DNA of 6,425 nt from VFMC01 sp039796935 (GTDB lineage Bacteria > Actinomycetota > Acidimicrobiia > Acidimicrobiales > Ilumatobacteraceae), in NCBI GenBank assembly GCA_039796935.1, contig JBDKIV010000034.1, positions 1-6,425 of the forward strand, given 5' to 3'. This document shows, piece after piece, positions 1 to 5,751 of the stretch. Every line of letters begins with the position of its first letter. The first letter of the stretch is position 1. The position numbers were made by a program, and so were the translations under genes. The notes below the pieces were generated by a model. It worked only from the letters and a program-made list of their open reading frames with translations, made no database searches and was not told the origin of the DNA.

Positions 1-872
1 AATGGATGTGTGAGCGGCACTGGGACGCGATCCGGTCCGACTACGTGCTCACCGAACTCGGCGGATGGTCGTCGGTCGGTGGTGACGGTCGACGCCGTGT
101 GGTGGTGAACGTCGGCGAGAAGGGGATGGCCTGGCAACGGCTGCGCATCACCGGCACACCAGCGCATGGCTCGATGCCGTTCGGTGCCGACAACGCACTG
201 GTCAAAGCGGCCGAGGTGGTGCGTCGCCTCGCGGCGTATCGGCCGAGCGCGCACATCGACGACATCTGGCGTGCGCAGGTGGCTGCGATGCCGTTGCCCG
301 ACGACGTTCGTGAGGGTCTGCTCGACCCCGCCCGGATCTGGTCGACGATCGAGGCCCTGCCGCCGGCGGTCGCTCGCACGTGCCACGCCCACACTCACAC
401 CACGTTCTCGCCCAATGTCGTGCACGGCGGCCAGAAGACGAACATCATCCCCGACGTCGTCGACATCGAGGTCGACATCCGGACCGTGCCCGGTACGAGC
501 ATGGAGGACGTGCGGGGGCACCTGCGTGAAGCGCTGGGCGACTTGATGGACCACGTCGAGACGACACCGCTCCAGGAGTTCGAGTCGACGGCATCGCCGC
601 GAGACCCGCGGCTGTGGGACACGCTCACCCGTGCCACGCAGGTCGCCTACCCGGATGCCGAACTGCTCCCGGGCATCGTGGTGGGTGGCACCGATGCCCG
701 CTACTTCCGAGAGCGCGGGGCGGTCGCCTACGGGACCGGGCTGTTCTCGCCCGAGGTGACCTTCGAGTCGTTCGGGACACGGTTCCACGGTCACGACGAG
801 CGCATCGACGTCGCATCGCTCGGTCTGGCCGCCGATTTCTGGGTGCACATCGCGCGCGAGATCTGCGGCTGA
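1..872 (+). CDS. M20-family metallopeptidase / amidohydrolase, 5'-truncated by the window
   Basis: The gene enters from outside: the frame is open through the first codons (TGG at 3-5) before the first ATG at 6, so that ATG is probably internal. Numbering from it gives 288 residues. M20 enzymes are di-zinc hydrolases that remove amino acids or acyl groups from peptides and N-acyl amino acids. Visible family marks are DYVLTELGG (13-20), whose Glu17 is a likely metal ligand; the start of the dimerisation domain with GTPAHGSMP (50-58); GGQKTNIIP (141-149) followed by DIRTVPG (157-163); GGTDARYF (227-234); and the C-terminal FHGHDERIDV (260-269), where His261 or His263 should be the last zinc ligand. 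The N-terminal HxD motif and the catalytic Glu-Glu pair must lie upstream. The visible part looks intact. Substrate cannot be told: ArgE, DapE, carboxypeptidase and dipeptidase types share these motifs. It ends 22 bases before the glycosyltransferase gene. Confidence 0.88.
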   Translation, partial: WMCERHWDAIRSDYVLTELGGWSSVGGDGRRRVVVNVGEKGMAWQRLRITGTPAHGSMPFGADNALVKAAEVVRRLAAYRPSAHIDDIWRAQVAAMPLPDDVREGLLDPARIWSTIEALPPAVARTCHAHTHTTFSPNVVHGGQKTNIIPDVVDIEVDIRTVPGTSMEDVRGHLREALGDLMDHVETTPLQEFESTASPRDPRLWDTLTRATQVAYPDAELLPGIVVGGTDARYFRERGAVAYGTGLFSPEVTFESFGTRFHGHDERIDVASLGLAADFWVHIAREICG

Positions 873-882
873 AGGATCGGGG

Positions 883-888
883 TAGGGT
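883..888 (+). promoter_or_regulatory. Putative -10 box of a leaderless promoter for the glycosyltransferase gene
   Basis: TAGGGT matches the actinobacterial -10 pattern TANNNT and lies in the 22-base gap after the peptidase stop. Exactly six bases separate it from the GTG at 895, so transcription starting at the usual distance would begin on the start codon itself. No convincing -35 is seen, which is common for such promoters. The G-rich run at 879-887 could instead act as a Shine-Dalgarno sequence, so the assignment is an inference from spacing. Confidence 0.5.
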
Positions 889-894
889 GCTCGG

Positions 895-2109
895 GTGGCC
901 ACTCCCGCCGAACCCGATGAGCGGCCGCGCCGGGCACCACTTCGCATCGGGATGGTGTGCCCGTACAGCCTGTCGGTACCGGGTGGTGTCCAGGCGCAGG
1001 TGATGGGGCTCAGTCGGCAACTCCGGAACATGGGTCTCGAGGTACGTGTCCTCGCCCCGTGCGACGGTCCGCCCCCGGCGACGTTCGTGACGCCGCTCGG
1101 CAACAGCCTGCCCACCTCGGCCAACGGATCGGTGGCCCCGCTCGCGCCGGACCCGTCGGCCCAGCTGCGGACGATCCGGGCGCTCGGCGACGAGGATTTC
1201 GACGTGCTGCACCTGCACGAGCCCTTCTCACCCGGACCGACGCAGACGGCGCTGCTCATGTATCCGGCCCCGGTCATCGCGACGTTCCACTCCGCCGGCG
1301 ACAGCGCTGCCTACCGGTATCTGAAGGGTCCGGTCATCGCCGCGAGTCACCGGATCGCGCATCGTGTGGCCGTCTCGAAGGACGCCAGAGAACTGGTGCA
1401 GCGCTACATCGGCGGCGAGTACGAGATCCTCTACAACGGAGTCGAACTCGATCGGTACGACACGGGTCCACGTCACCCGACGAGTGGGCCGACGGTGTTC
1501 TTCTGCGGCCGGCACGAGGAGCGCAAGGGTCTCGACGTCCTGCTCGAAGCGATGGCGCTCCTTCCCGACGAGGTCACGCTGTGGGTGGCCAGCACGGGAC
1601 CCGACACCGATCGGCTGCGTGCCGCGTACGGCGCCGATTCGCGTATCCATTGGCTGGGCCGGTTGTCGGATGCCGACAAGATCGCCCGCCTGCGCGGTGC
1701 AACGGTGTTCTGTGCGCCGTCGTTGCACGGCGAGTCCTTCGGGGTCGTCCTCATCGAGGCGATGGCGGCGGGCACGTCGATCGTCGCCAGCGGGCTCGAC
1801 GGGTACCGCAACGTCGCCACGGACGATCTCGATGCGGTCCTGGTCGAGCCGGGCGACGTCGAGCAGCTCGCCACCGGACTCAAGCGAGTGCTGTTCGACG
1901 AGTCGTTGCGGGAGCGGCTGGAGGCAGCGGGTGCTCGACGCGCCGAGGACTTCTCGATGCGTGCGCTCGCCGAGGTGTACGCGGCGCACTACCGCCGTCT
2001 GGCCGAGGTCGGACCGCCTCCGGCTGCCCGAACGCGCACGTCTCGTCTGCTGGATCGTGCGTTCGGGCGTGTTCGCCCGGTGCGTCGCACCCGAGGGAGT
2101 GAATCATGA
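895..2109 (+). CDS. pimA: GT4-family glycosyltransferase, PimA-like (phosphatidylinositol mannosyltransferase)
   Basis: The product has 404 residues and the two-Rossmann GT-B fold of family GT4. PimA transfers mannose from GDP-mannose to phosphatidyl-myo-inositol on the inner face of the plasma membrane, the first step to phosphatidylinositol mannosides. Seen here: LRIGMVCPYS (16-25) with the glycine pair of PGGVQ (29-33); DVLHLHEPFSP (103-113); IATFHS (128-133) with the His expected at the active site (132); the donor-site Arg206 and Lys211 in GRHEERKG; and GESFGVVLIEAMAAG (279-293), carrying the EX7E pair Glu280/Glu288. A 15-residue Pro/Arg-rich extension precedes the domain, and an Arg-rich tail (379-400) could touch anionic lipid. 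GTG 895 is chosen because a -10 box sits six bases upstream. The stop overlaps lemA as ATGA. Positions I recall as inositol-contacting in mycobacterial PimA (Asp13, Lys123) appear as Ser27 and Ser137, so the acceptor may differ. Family assignment is firm; PimA function is likely but unproven. Confidence 0.85.
   Translation: MATPAEPDERPRRAPLRIGMVCPYSLSVPGGVQAQVMGLSRQLRNMGLEVRVLAPCDGPPPATFVTPLGNSLPTSANGSVAPLAPDPSAQLRTIRALGDEDFDVLHLHEPFSPGPTQTALLMYPAPVIATFHSAGDSAAYRYLKGPVIAASHRIAHRVAVSKDARELVQRYIGGEYEILYNGVELDRYDTGPRHPTSGPTVFFCGRHEERKGLDVLLEAMALLPDEVTLWVASTGPDTDRLRAAYGADSRIHWLGRLSDADKIARLRGATVFCAPSLHGESFGVVLIEAMAAGTSIVASGLDGYRNVATDDLDAVLVEPGDVEQLATGLKRVLFDESLRERLEAAGARRAEDFSMRALAEVYAAHYRRLAEVGPPPAARTRTSRLLDRAFGRVRPVRRTRGSES
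2064..2090 (+). repeat. Stem-loop and adjoining palindrome just before the lemA ribosome site
   Basis: CGGGCG (2064-2069), a four-base loop TGTT, and CGCCCG (2074-2079) form a perfect six-base-pair stem. It is followed directly by the 11-base palindrome GTGCGTCGCAC (2080-2090). Both lie within the Arg-rich tail of the glycosyltransferase and end two bases before the GAGGGAG site. They might affect transcript stability or lemA translation, or may simply be by-products of GC-rich Arg codons. Confidence 0.35.
2093..2099 (+). promoter_or_regulatory. Shine-Dalgarno site for lemA
   Basis: GAGGGAG lies six bases before ATG 2106, inside the last codons of the glycosyltransferase gene. Together with the ATGA stop/start overlap at 2106-2109 it fixes the lemA start and suggests coupled translation. 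The same heptamer precedes the DUF3048 gene at 3621-3627. Confidence 0.8.
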
Positions 2110-2654
2110 CGTGGATCGTGCTGCTCGTGGTTGTCGTCGTCGTCGCCCTAGCGGCGATCCTCATGTACAACGCTCTCATCAGGAGCCGGAACCAGGTCGA
2201 CAACGCCTGGTCGCAGATCGATGTGCAGTTGAAGCGACGTATCGACCTCATTCCCAACCTGGTCGAGACCGTCAAGGGCTACGCGGCCCACGAGCGTGAG
2301 ACACTCGATGCCGTCATCTCGGCCCGTCAGCGAGCGATGGCTGCCGGAGACCCGCACGCTCAGGCTGCCGCCGACTCGGCGATGACCGGCGCCTTGCGGC
2401 ACCTGTTCGCCCTGAGTGAGTCGTACCCCGACCTGAAGGCCAACCAGAACTTCCTGGCGCTGCAGGAGGAACTGTCGGCAACGGAGGGCCGCGTTGCCTA
2501 TGCGCGGCAGTTCTACAACGACTCGGTGCTCAGCTACAACAACAGGCTGCAGGCATTCCCGACGGTGTTCTTCGCGCGCATGCTCCGGTTCGACGAGCGT
2601 GACTACTTCGAGGCGGACGAGTCCGCCCGAGACGTCCCGACGATCGAGTTCTGA
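2106..2654 (+). CDS. lemA: LemA family membrane protein
   Basis: The product has 182 residues, close to the usual LemA length. One N-terminal membrane segment (about 3-22, Val/Leu/Ala-rich) is followed by the long-helix LemA domain. Family signatures are RNQVDNAWSQIDVQLKRR (28-45) running into DLIPNLVETVKGYAAHE (47-63); a central Ala-rich helix; ANQNFLALQEELSATEGRV (112-130) then ARQFYNDSVLSYN (133-145); and FPTVFFARMLRF (151-162). The biochemical role of LemA is not settled. It is widespread in bacteria and is often encoded next to an M48 membrane protease, as here: the next gene starts 73 bases downstream. The start codon overlaps the glycosyltransferase stop, so the two are almost certainly co-transcribed and probably translationally coupled. 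No truncation or unusual residue was seen. Confidence 0.95.
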   Translation: MTWIVLLVVVVVVALAAILMYNALIRSRNQVDNAWSQIDVQLKRRIDLIPNLVETVKGYAAHERETLDAVISARQRAMAAGDPHAQAAADSAMTGALRHLFALSESYPDLKANQNFLALQEELSATEGRVAYARQFYNDSVLSYNNRLQAFPTVFFARMLRFDERDYFEADESARDVPTIEF

Positions 2655-2727
2655 CCTCAGCGACCCGCCGGTGCTCGACCGGAAAGCCCGCGTACTCGCG
2701 GCGCTCACCGTTACCCTGTGCCGGGTC
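2655..2727 (+). promoter_or_regulatory. lemA to M48 gap with two small hairpins and a possible -10 box
   Basis: This 73-base gap holds two short inverted repeats: CCGGT / ACCGG (2668-2672 and 2678-2682) and CCGCG / CGCGG (2688-2692 and 2697-2701). Neither is followed by a T-run, so neither is a standard terminator. TACCCT at 2712-2717 fits TANNNT and lies ten bases before ATG 2728, while no Shine-Dalgarno is visible. This could be an internal promoter giving a very short leader, which would let the protease be expressed apart from lemA. No good -35 is seen. Confidence 0.4.
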
Positions 2728-3633
2728 ATGTTCGATCTCATCCGGGCCAATCGCCGCAAGAGCGTCCTTCTCGTCGCAGCGTTCGTCGCCGTCCTCGCCG
2801 TCGTCGGCGCCATCGTCGGGGTGTTGGTCGGCTACGGCCTGGTCGGCACGCTGGTCGCGGTGCTCGTCGCCGGGTCCATGGCCTTCGCCTCGTACTGGAA
2901 GGCGGACAGAATCGCGCTCGCCGTCAGTAGGGCCCGGCCCGCCGACCCGCAGCAGTACCAGCGCTTGCACAACCTGGTCGAGGGCCTGTGCATCGCCAGC
3001 GGCCTGCCGAAGCCCGGTGTCTACATCGTCGAGGATCCGGCGCCGAATGCGTTCGCCACCGGCCGCGACCCCAAGCATGCTGCCGTTGCGGTCACCACCG
3101 GTCTGCTCGAGAAGCTGGACCGGGTCGAACTCGAAGGTGTGCTCGCCCACGAACTCTCGCACATCAGGAACTACGACATCCTCGTGTCGACCTTGGCGGT
3201 GACGCTGGTCGGGAGCATCGCTCTCATCACCGACACCGCCATCCGGCTGATGTGGTGGAACGGCGGTCGCGTCCCGCGGGACGGCGATCGGTCCGACTCG
3301 AACAACCCGCTCGCGCTGGTCGGATTCGCCCTGCTCATCTTTTCACCCATCCTCGCCCGCCTGATGCAAGCCACCATCAGCCGTCAGCGCGAGACGCTGG
3401 CCGACGTGAGTGCATGCCAGATGACCCGGTATCCGCCCGGCTTGATCTCGGCGCTCGAGAAGTTGCGAGACGACGTCACGGTCACACATGCAGCCTCGAC
3501 AGCCACGGCGCACCTCTGGATCGAACAGCCGATGTCGGGCGTCGGTGACAACGGGCGGCTCCGGTCGATCCACCGGATGTTCGACACCCACCCTCCGCTC
3601 GACGAGCGGATCGCCCTCTTGAGGGAGTTGTGA
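2728..3633 (+). CDS. htpX: M48-family (HtpX-like) membrane zinc metalloprotease
   Basis: The product is a 301-residue integral-membrane protease. M48B enzymes such as HtpX cleave misfolded or damaged membrane proteins with the active site in the cytoplasm. Seen: an N-terminal hydrophobic hairpin (about 13-34 and 37-56) after the charged start MFDLIRANRRKS; PNAFATGRDP (106-115); the zinc-binding HEXXH motif as HELSH (141-145) within VLAHELSHIRNYD; the third ligand Glu222 in SRQRETLADVSA (218-229); two further hydrophobic stretches (about 153-170 and 196-212); and the typical ending FDTHPPLDERIALL (285-298). All catalytic residues are present. The frame is open upstream to 2494, but that part is the lemA gene read in another frame. 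ATG 2728 is preferred because family members begin with this kind of sequence; GTG 2671 would add 19 residues. The stop overlaps the next start as TGATG. The htpX symbol marks family membership and not proven orthology. Confidence 0.93.
   Translation: MFDLIRANRRKSVLLVAAFVAVLAVVGAIVGVLVGYGLVGTLVAVLVAGSMAFASYWKADRIALAVSRARPADPQQYQRLHNLVEGLCIASGLPKPGVYIVEDPAPNAFATGRDPKHAAVAVTTGLLEKLDRVELEGVLAHELSHIRNYDILVSTLAVTLVGSIALITDTAIRLMWWNGGRVPRDGDRSDSNNPLALVGFALLIFSPILARLMQATISRQRETLADVSACQMTRYPPGLISALEKLRDDVTVTHAASTATAHLWIEQPMSGVGDNGRLRSIHRMFDTHPPLDERIALLREL
3621..3627 (+). promoter_or_regulatory. Shine-Dalgarno site deciding the start of the DUF3048 gene
   Basis: GAGGGAG sits five bases before ATG 3633 but only two before the alternative GTG 3630. 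The spacing favours ATG 3633. The heptamer is identical to the one before lemA. Confidence 0.75.
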
Positions 3634-4760
3634 TGAAGCGCTCATCTCGTAGTCACGGTCGTCGCTCTGCCCGGCCTGTGGCCGGTTTCGTCACGGCCGG
3701 AGCACTTGTCGTGCTTGCCGCGTGCAGCGGTGGTGACGACGCGTCACCGGCCACGGTCGTGACGACCACGGCGGCGGCCGCGACGACGGTTGCTCCGACT
3801 TCGTCGACGGAGGCGCCGGCAACGACCTCGGTCGACACCGCAGCGCCGACCACCACCGAGGCACCGCTCGGTCCGGTGATGCCGCTGTCGGGTCTGCCGG
3901 TCGACGACGAGATCCGGGCGTCGCTCCCTGCGCTGGTGGCGAAGATCGACAACCACCCGTCTGCTCGGCCGCAGTTCGGGCTGAACTCGGCAGACATCGT
4001 GTTCGAGGAGAACGTCGAGCAACTCACTCGCTTCGCCGCGGTCTTCCAAGGCGCCGTCGTCGATCGGATCGGCCCGATCCGCTCTGGCCGGACACAAGAT
4101 GTCGACCTGCTGGGCTCGCTCGCCGGTCCCATGTTCGTCTGGAGCGGCGGGAACCCGAGCGTGACGAAGGCGATCAACGACAGCGACCTCGTCAGCCTCA
4201 GCCCGGCCACGACCCGCAGCGTCGGGTTCTTCCGAGAGGAACGGGCCGACGAGAGCAGCGAGCACACCCTGTATGCCCGTGTCACCGAGATGTATGCATC
4301 GTTCACGCCGCCGTTCGCGCCGGCGCCCACGTCGCAGTTCGTGTATCGCGCGTCCGGTGAACGTGCGGTCGGGCGTGCCGGTGCGGGCGCCGACCTGGCG
4401 ATGGACCGGGTGGCGGTCTCGTGGAGATGGGATGCCGGCTCGTCCAGCTATCTCCGTGATCAGGACGGAGAGCCGCATGCCACCGCCGATGGTGGCCAGG
4501 TGAATGCCGCCAATGTGATCGTGCTCGAGGTCGAGTACCTGCCGAGCCCGGCCGATGCGCGCAGCCCGGAGGCACAGACCGTGGGGTCCGGGGTGGCTCA
4601 CGTGCTCACCGATGGCGTGCTCGTGACGGGGACCTGGAGCCGCGCCGACCGGACGGCGACGTTCGAACTTCGGGACGAGTCGGGGTCGCTCATCAAGCTC
4701 ACGCCGGGACGCACCTGGGTCGAACTCGCTCGGACGGGCAAGTTCAGCCCCGTCGGCTGA
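3633..4760 (+). CDS. DUF3048 (YerB-like) lipoprotein
   Basis: The product has 375 residues. A basic N-terminus and hydrophobic stretch (about 17-30) lead to the lipobox LAAC (28-31), so Cys31 should be lipidated and the protein anchored outside the membrane. A low-complexity Thr/Ala/Pro linker follows (about 37-79), a likely spacer through the cell wall. The DUF3048 core runs from PLSGLPVDDE (84-93): VAKIDNHPSARPQFGL (102-117), SADIVFEENVEQLTRF (119-134), RIGPIRSGR (145-153) and SGGNPSV (171-177). A C-terminal DUF3048 part carries VAHVLTDGVLVTGTWSR (321-337) and LTPGRTWVELA (356-366). The family is named after Bacillus YerB; I know of no established reaction. The start overlaps the protease stop by one base, so this gene is the third member of the lemA/M48 block. 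GTG 3630 would add one Met. A role at the cell surface is inferred only from the lipobox and neighbours. Confidence 0.92.
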   Translation: MKRSSRSHGRRSARPVAGFVTAGALVVLAACSGGDDASPATVVTTTAAAATTVAPTSSTEAPATTSVDTAAPTTTEAPLGPVMPLSGLPVDDEIRASLPALVAKIDNHPSARPQFGLNSADIVFEENVEQLTRFAAVFQGAVVDRIGPIRSGRTQDVDLLGSLAGPMFVWSGGNPSVTKAINDSDLVSLSPATTRSVGFFREERADESSEHTLYARVTEMYASFTPPFAPAPTSQFVYRASGERAVGRAGAGADLAMDRVAVSWRWDAGSSSYLRDQDGEPHATADGGQVNAANVIVLEVEYLPSPADARSPEAQTVGSGVAHVLTDGVLVTGTWSRADRTATFELRDESGSLIKLTPGRTWVELARTGKFSPVG

Positions 4761-4822
4761 TCGGTCGACAAGGTCCGCCGTCGACTCGGCGTAGGTCGCC
4801 GACCTGCCGATACCATGACCCC
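4761..4822 (+). promoter_or_regulatory. Upstream region of pdxS: inverted and direct repeats with a -10 box
   Basis: This 62-base gap separates the DUF3048 gene from pdxS. TACCAT at 4811-4816 fits the TANNNT -10 pattern and stands exactly six bases before ATG 4823, implying a leaderless pdxS transcript; no Shine-Dalgarno is visible. Immediately upstream is the inverted repeat GTAGGTC / GACCTGC (4791-4797 and 4801-4807, one mismatch or G-T pair, three-base centre), which overlaps the spacer and -35 zone. AGGTC followed by a GCCG core occurs at 4771-4780 and 4793-4801, 22 bases apart, about two DNA turns. GTCGAC occurs at 4764-4769 and 4780-4785. There is no T-run, so a standard terminator is unlikely. 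A regulator site is possible but unproven. Confidence 0.5.
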
Positions 4823-5716
4823 ATGACCGCGAACGCAGCATCCACCGGGACCTATCGGGTCAAGCGTGGCCTCGCCGAGATGATGAAGGGCGGCGTCATC
4901 ATGGACGTCGTCACTCCCGGCCAGGCCAAGATCGCCGAGGACGCCGGAGCATGCGCGGTCATGGCGCTCGAGCGGGTTCCCGCAGACATCCGTCGCGACG
5001 GCGGCGTGGCCCGCATGAGCGACCCCGAGATGATCGAGGGGATCAAGGCGGCCGTGTCGATCCCGGTGATGGCCAAGGCCCGTATCGGGCACTTCGTCGA
5101 GGCCCAGATCCTCGAGGCGCTGGGCGTCGACTACGTCGACGAGAGCGAGGTGCTCACCCCTGCCGACGAGACCCACCACATCGACAAGTTCGCGTTCACC
5201 GTGCCGTTCGTGTGCGGGGCCACCAATCTCGGAGAGGCGCTCCGGCGCATCAGCGAGGGTGCGGCCATGATCCGCAGCAAGGGTGAGGCAGGCACGGGCA
5301 ACATCGTCGAAGCCGTCCGCCACCTGCGCAACATCCTCGGTGACATCAAGCGCATCGGTGCGGCGAACGACTCGGCAGAGCTGTTCCAGTGGGCCAAGGA
5401 GCTCCAGGCTCCGTTGCCACTGGTGCAAGAGATCGCCGAGACCGGTCAGCTCCCGGTTCCGTTGTTCTGCGCCGGCGGCATCGCGACGCCGGCCGACGCT
5501 GCCCTCGCCATGCAGCTCGGCGCTCAGGCCGTGTTCGTCGGGTCGGGCATCTTCAAGAGCGACGATCCGGCACCGCGGGCCAAGGCGATCGTCGAAGCGA
5601 CCACGCACTTCAACGACCCGCACATCTTGGCCAAGGTCAGTCGTGGCCTCGGCGCACCCATGACCGGTATCGCCATGGACGAGATCAACCAGCGCTACGC
5701 CGAGCGCGGCTGGTGA
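4823..5716 (+). CDS. pdxS: Pyridoxal 5'-phosphate synthase, synthase subunit PdxS
   Basis: The product has 297 residues, the normal PdxS length, and a (beta/alpha)8 barrel. It builds pyridoxal 5'-phosphate from ribose 5-phosphate, glyceraldehyde 3-phosphate and ammonia supplied by PdxT, in the cytoplasm (DXP-independent vitamin B6 route). Key residues are in place, each offset by four from Bacillus numbering: Asp28 in GGVIMDVV, Lys85 in PVMAKARIGH (the lysine binding the pentose) and Lys153 in IRSKGEAGTG (the second lysine). Other marks are AGACAVMALERVPADIR (41-57), the phosphate-binding region FCAGGIATPADAALAMQLGA and the ending RYAERGW. The full barrel is expected to form a dodecamer carrying PdxT subunits. 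ATG 4823 is preferred; the ATG at 4815 opens a frame that stops after three codons. pdxT follows 35 bases later on the same strand. Confidence 0.98.
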   Translation: MTANAASTGTYRVKRGLAEMMKGGVIMDVVTPGQAKIAEDAGACAVMALERVPADIRRDGGVARMSDPEMIEGIKAAVSIPVMAKARIGHFVEAQILEALGVDYVDESEVLTPADETHHIDKFAFTVPFVCGATNLGEALRRISEGAAMIRSKGEAGTGNIVEAVRHLRNILGDIKRIGAANDSAELFQWAKELQAPLPLVQEIAETGQLPVPLFCAGGIATPADAALAMQLGAQAVFVGSGIFKSDDPAPRAKAIVEATTHFNDPHILAKVSRGLGAPMTGIAMDEINQRYAERGW

Positions 5717-5734
5717 CCAGATGAGCAACTCGTC

Positions 5735-5741
5735 GGGGGAG
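5735..5741 (+). promoter_or_regulatory. Shine-Dalgarno site for pdxT, possibly folded in a small hairpin
   Basis: GGGGGAG lies ten bases before GTG 5752 and supports that start over the later in-frame GTG 5773. GGAG (5738-5741) can pair with CTCC (5746-5749) across the loop CGGC, which would cover the ribosome site. A four-pair stem is weak, so an effect is uncertain. Confidence 0.55.
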
Positions 5742-5751
5742 CGGCCTCCAG

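Noticed and set aside
957..2102. Second + strand frame (381 codons) inside the glycosyltransferase gene
   Set aside because: Its translation is Arg/Pro/Gly-rich and lacks any fold signature, while the other frame carries the complete GT4 motif set.
2494..2727. Upstream extension of the M48 protease frame into lemA
   Set aside because: The extra residues are an out-of-frame reading of lemA (Ser/Arg-rich) and do not resemble any M48 N-terminus; ATG 2728 gives a family-like start.
3741..3870. Thr/Ala-rich stretch as a DNA repeat array
   Set aside because: The repetition is at the amino-acid level with varied codons and no fixed DNA period; it is a normal lipoprotein linker.
4764..4805. Rho-independent terminator after the DUF3048 gene
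   Set aside because: Inverted repeats exist but no T-run follows, and they lie over the pdxS promoter zone, so a regulatory reading fits better.
4815..4826. Tiny frame ATG ACC CCA TGA overlapping the pdxS start
   Set aside because: The ATG overlaps the -10-like box, and three codons are easily due to chance; ATG 4823 starts a full PdxS.
3744..4841. Minus-strand open frame (365 codons) opposite the DUF3048 gene
   Set aside because: It is Arg/Gly-rich with no family signature, and the + strand frame encodes a clear lipoprotein with conserved DUF3048 motifs.
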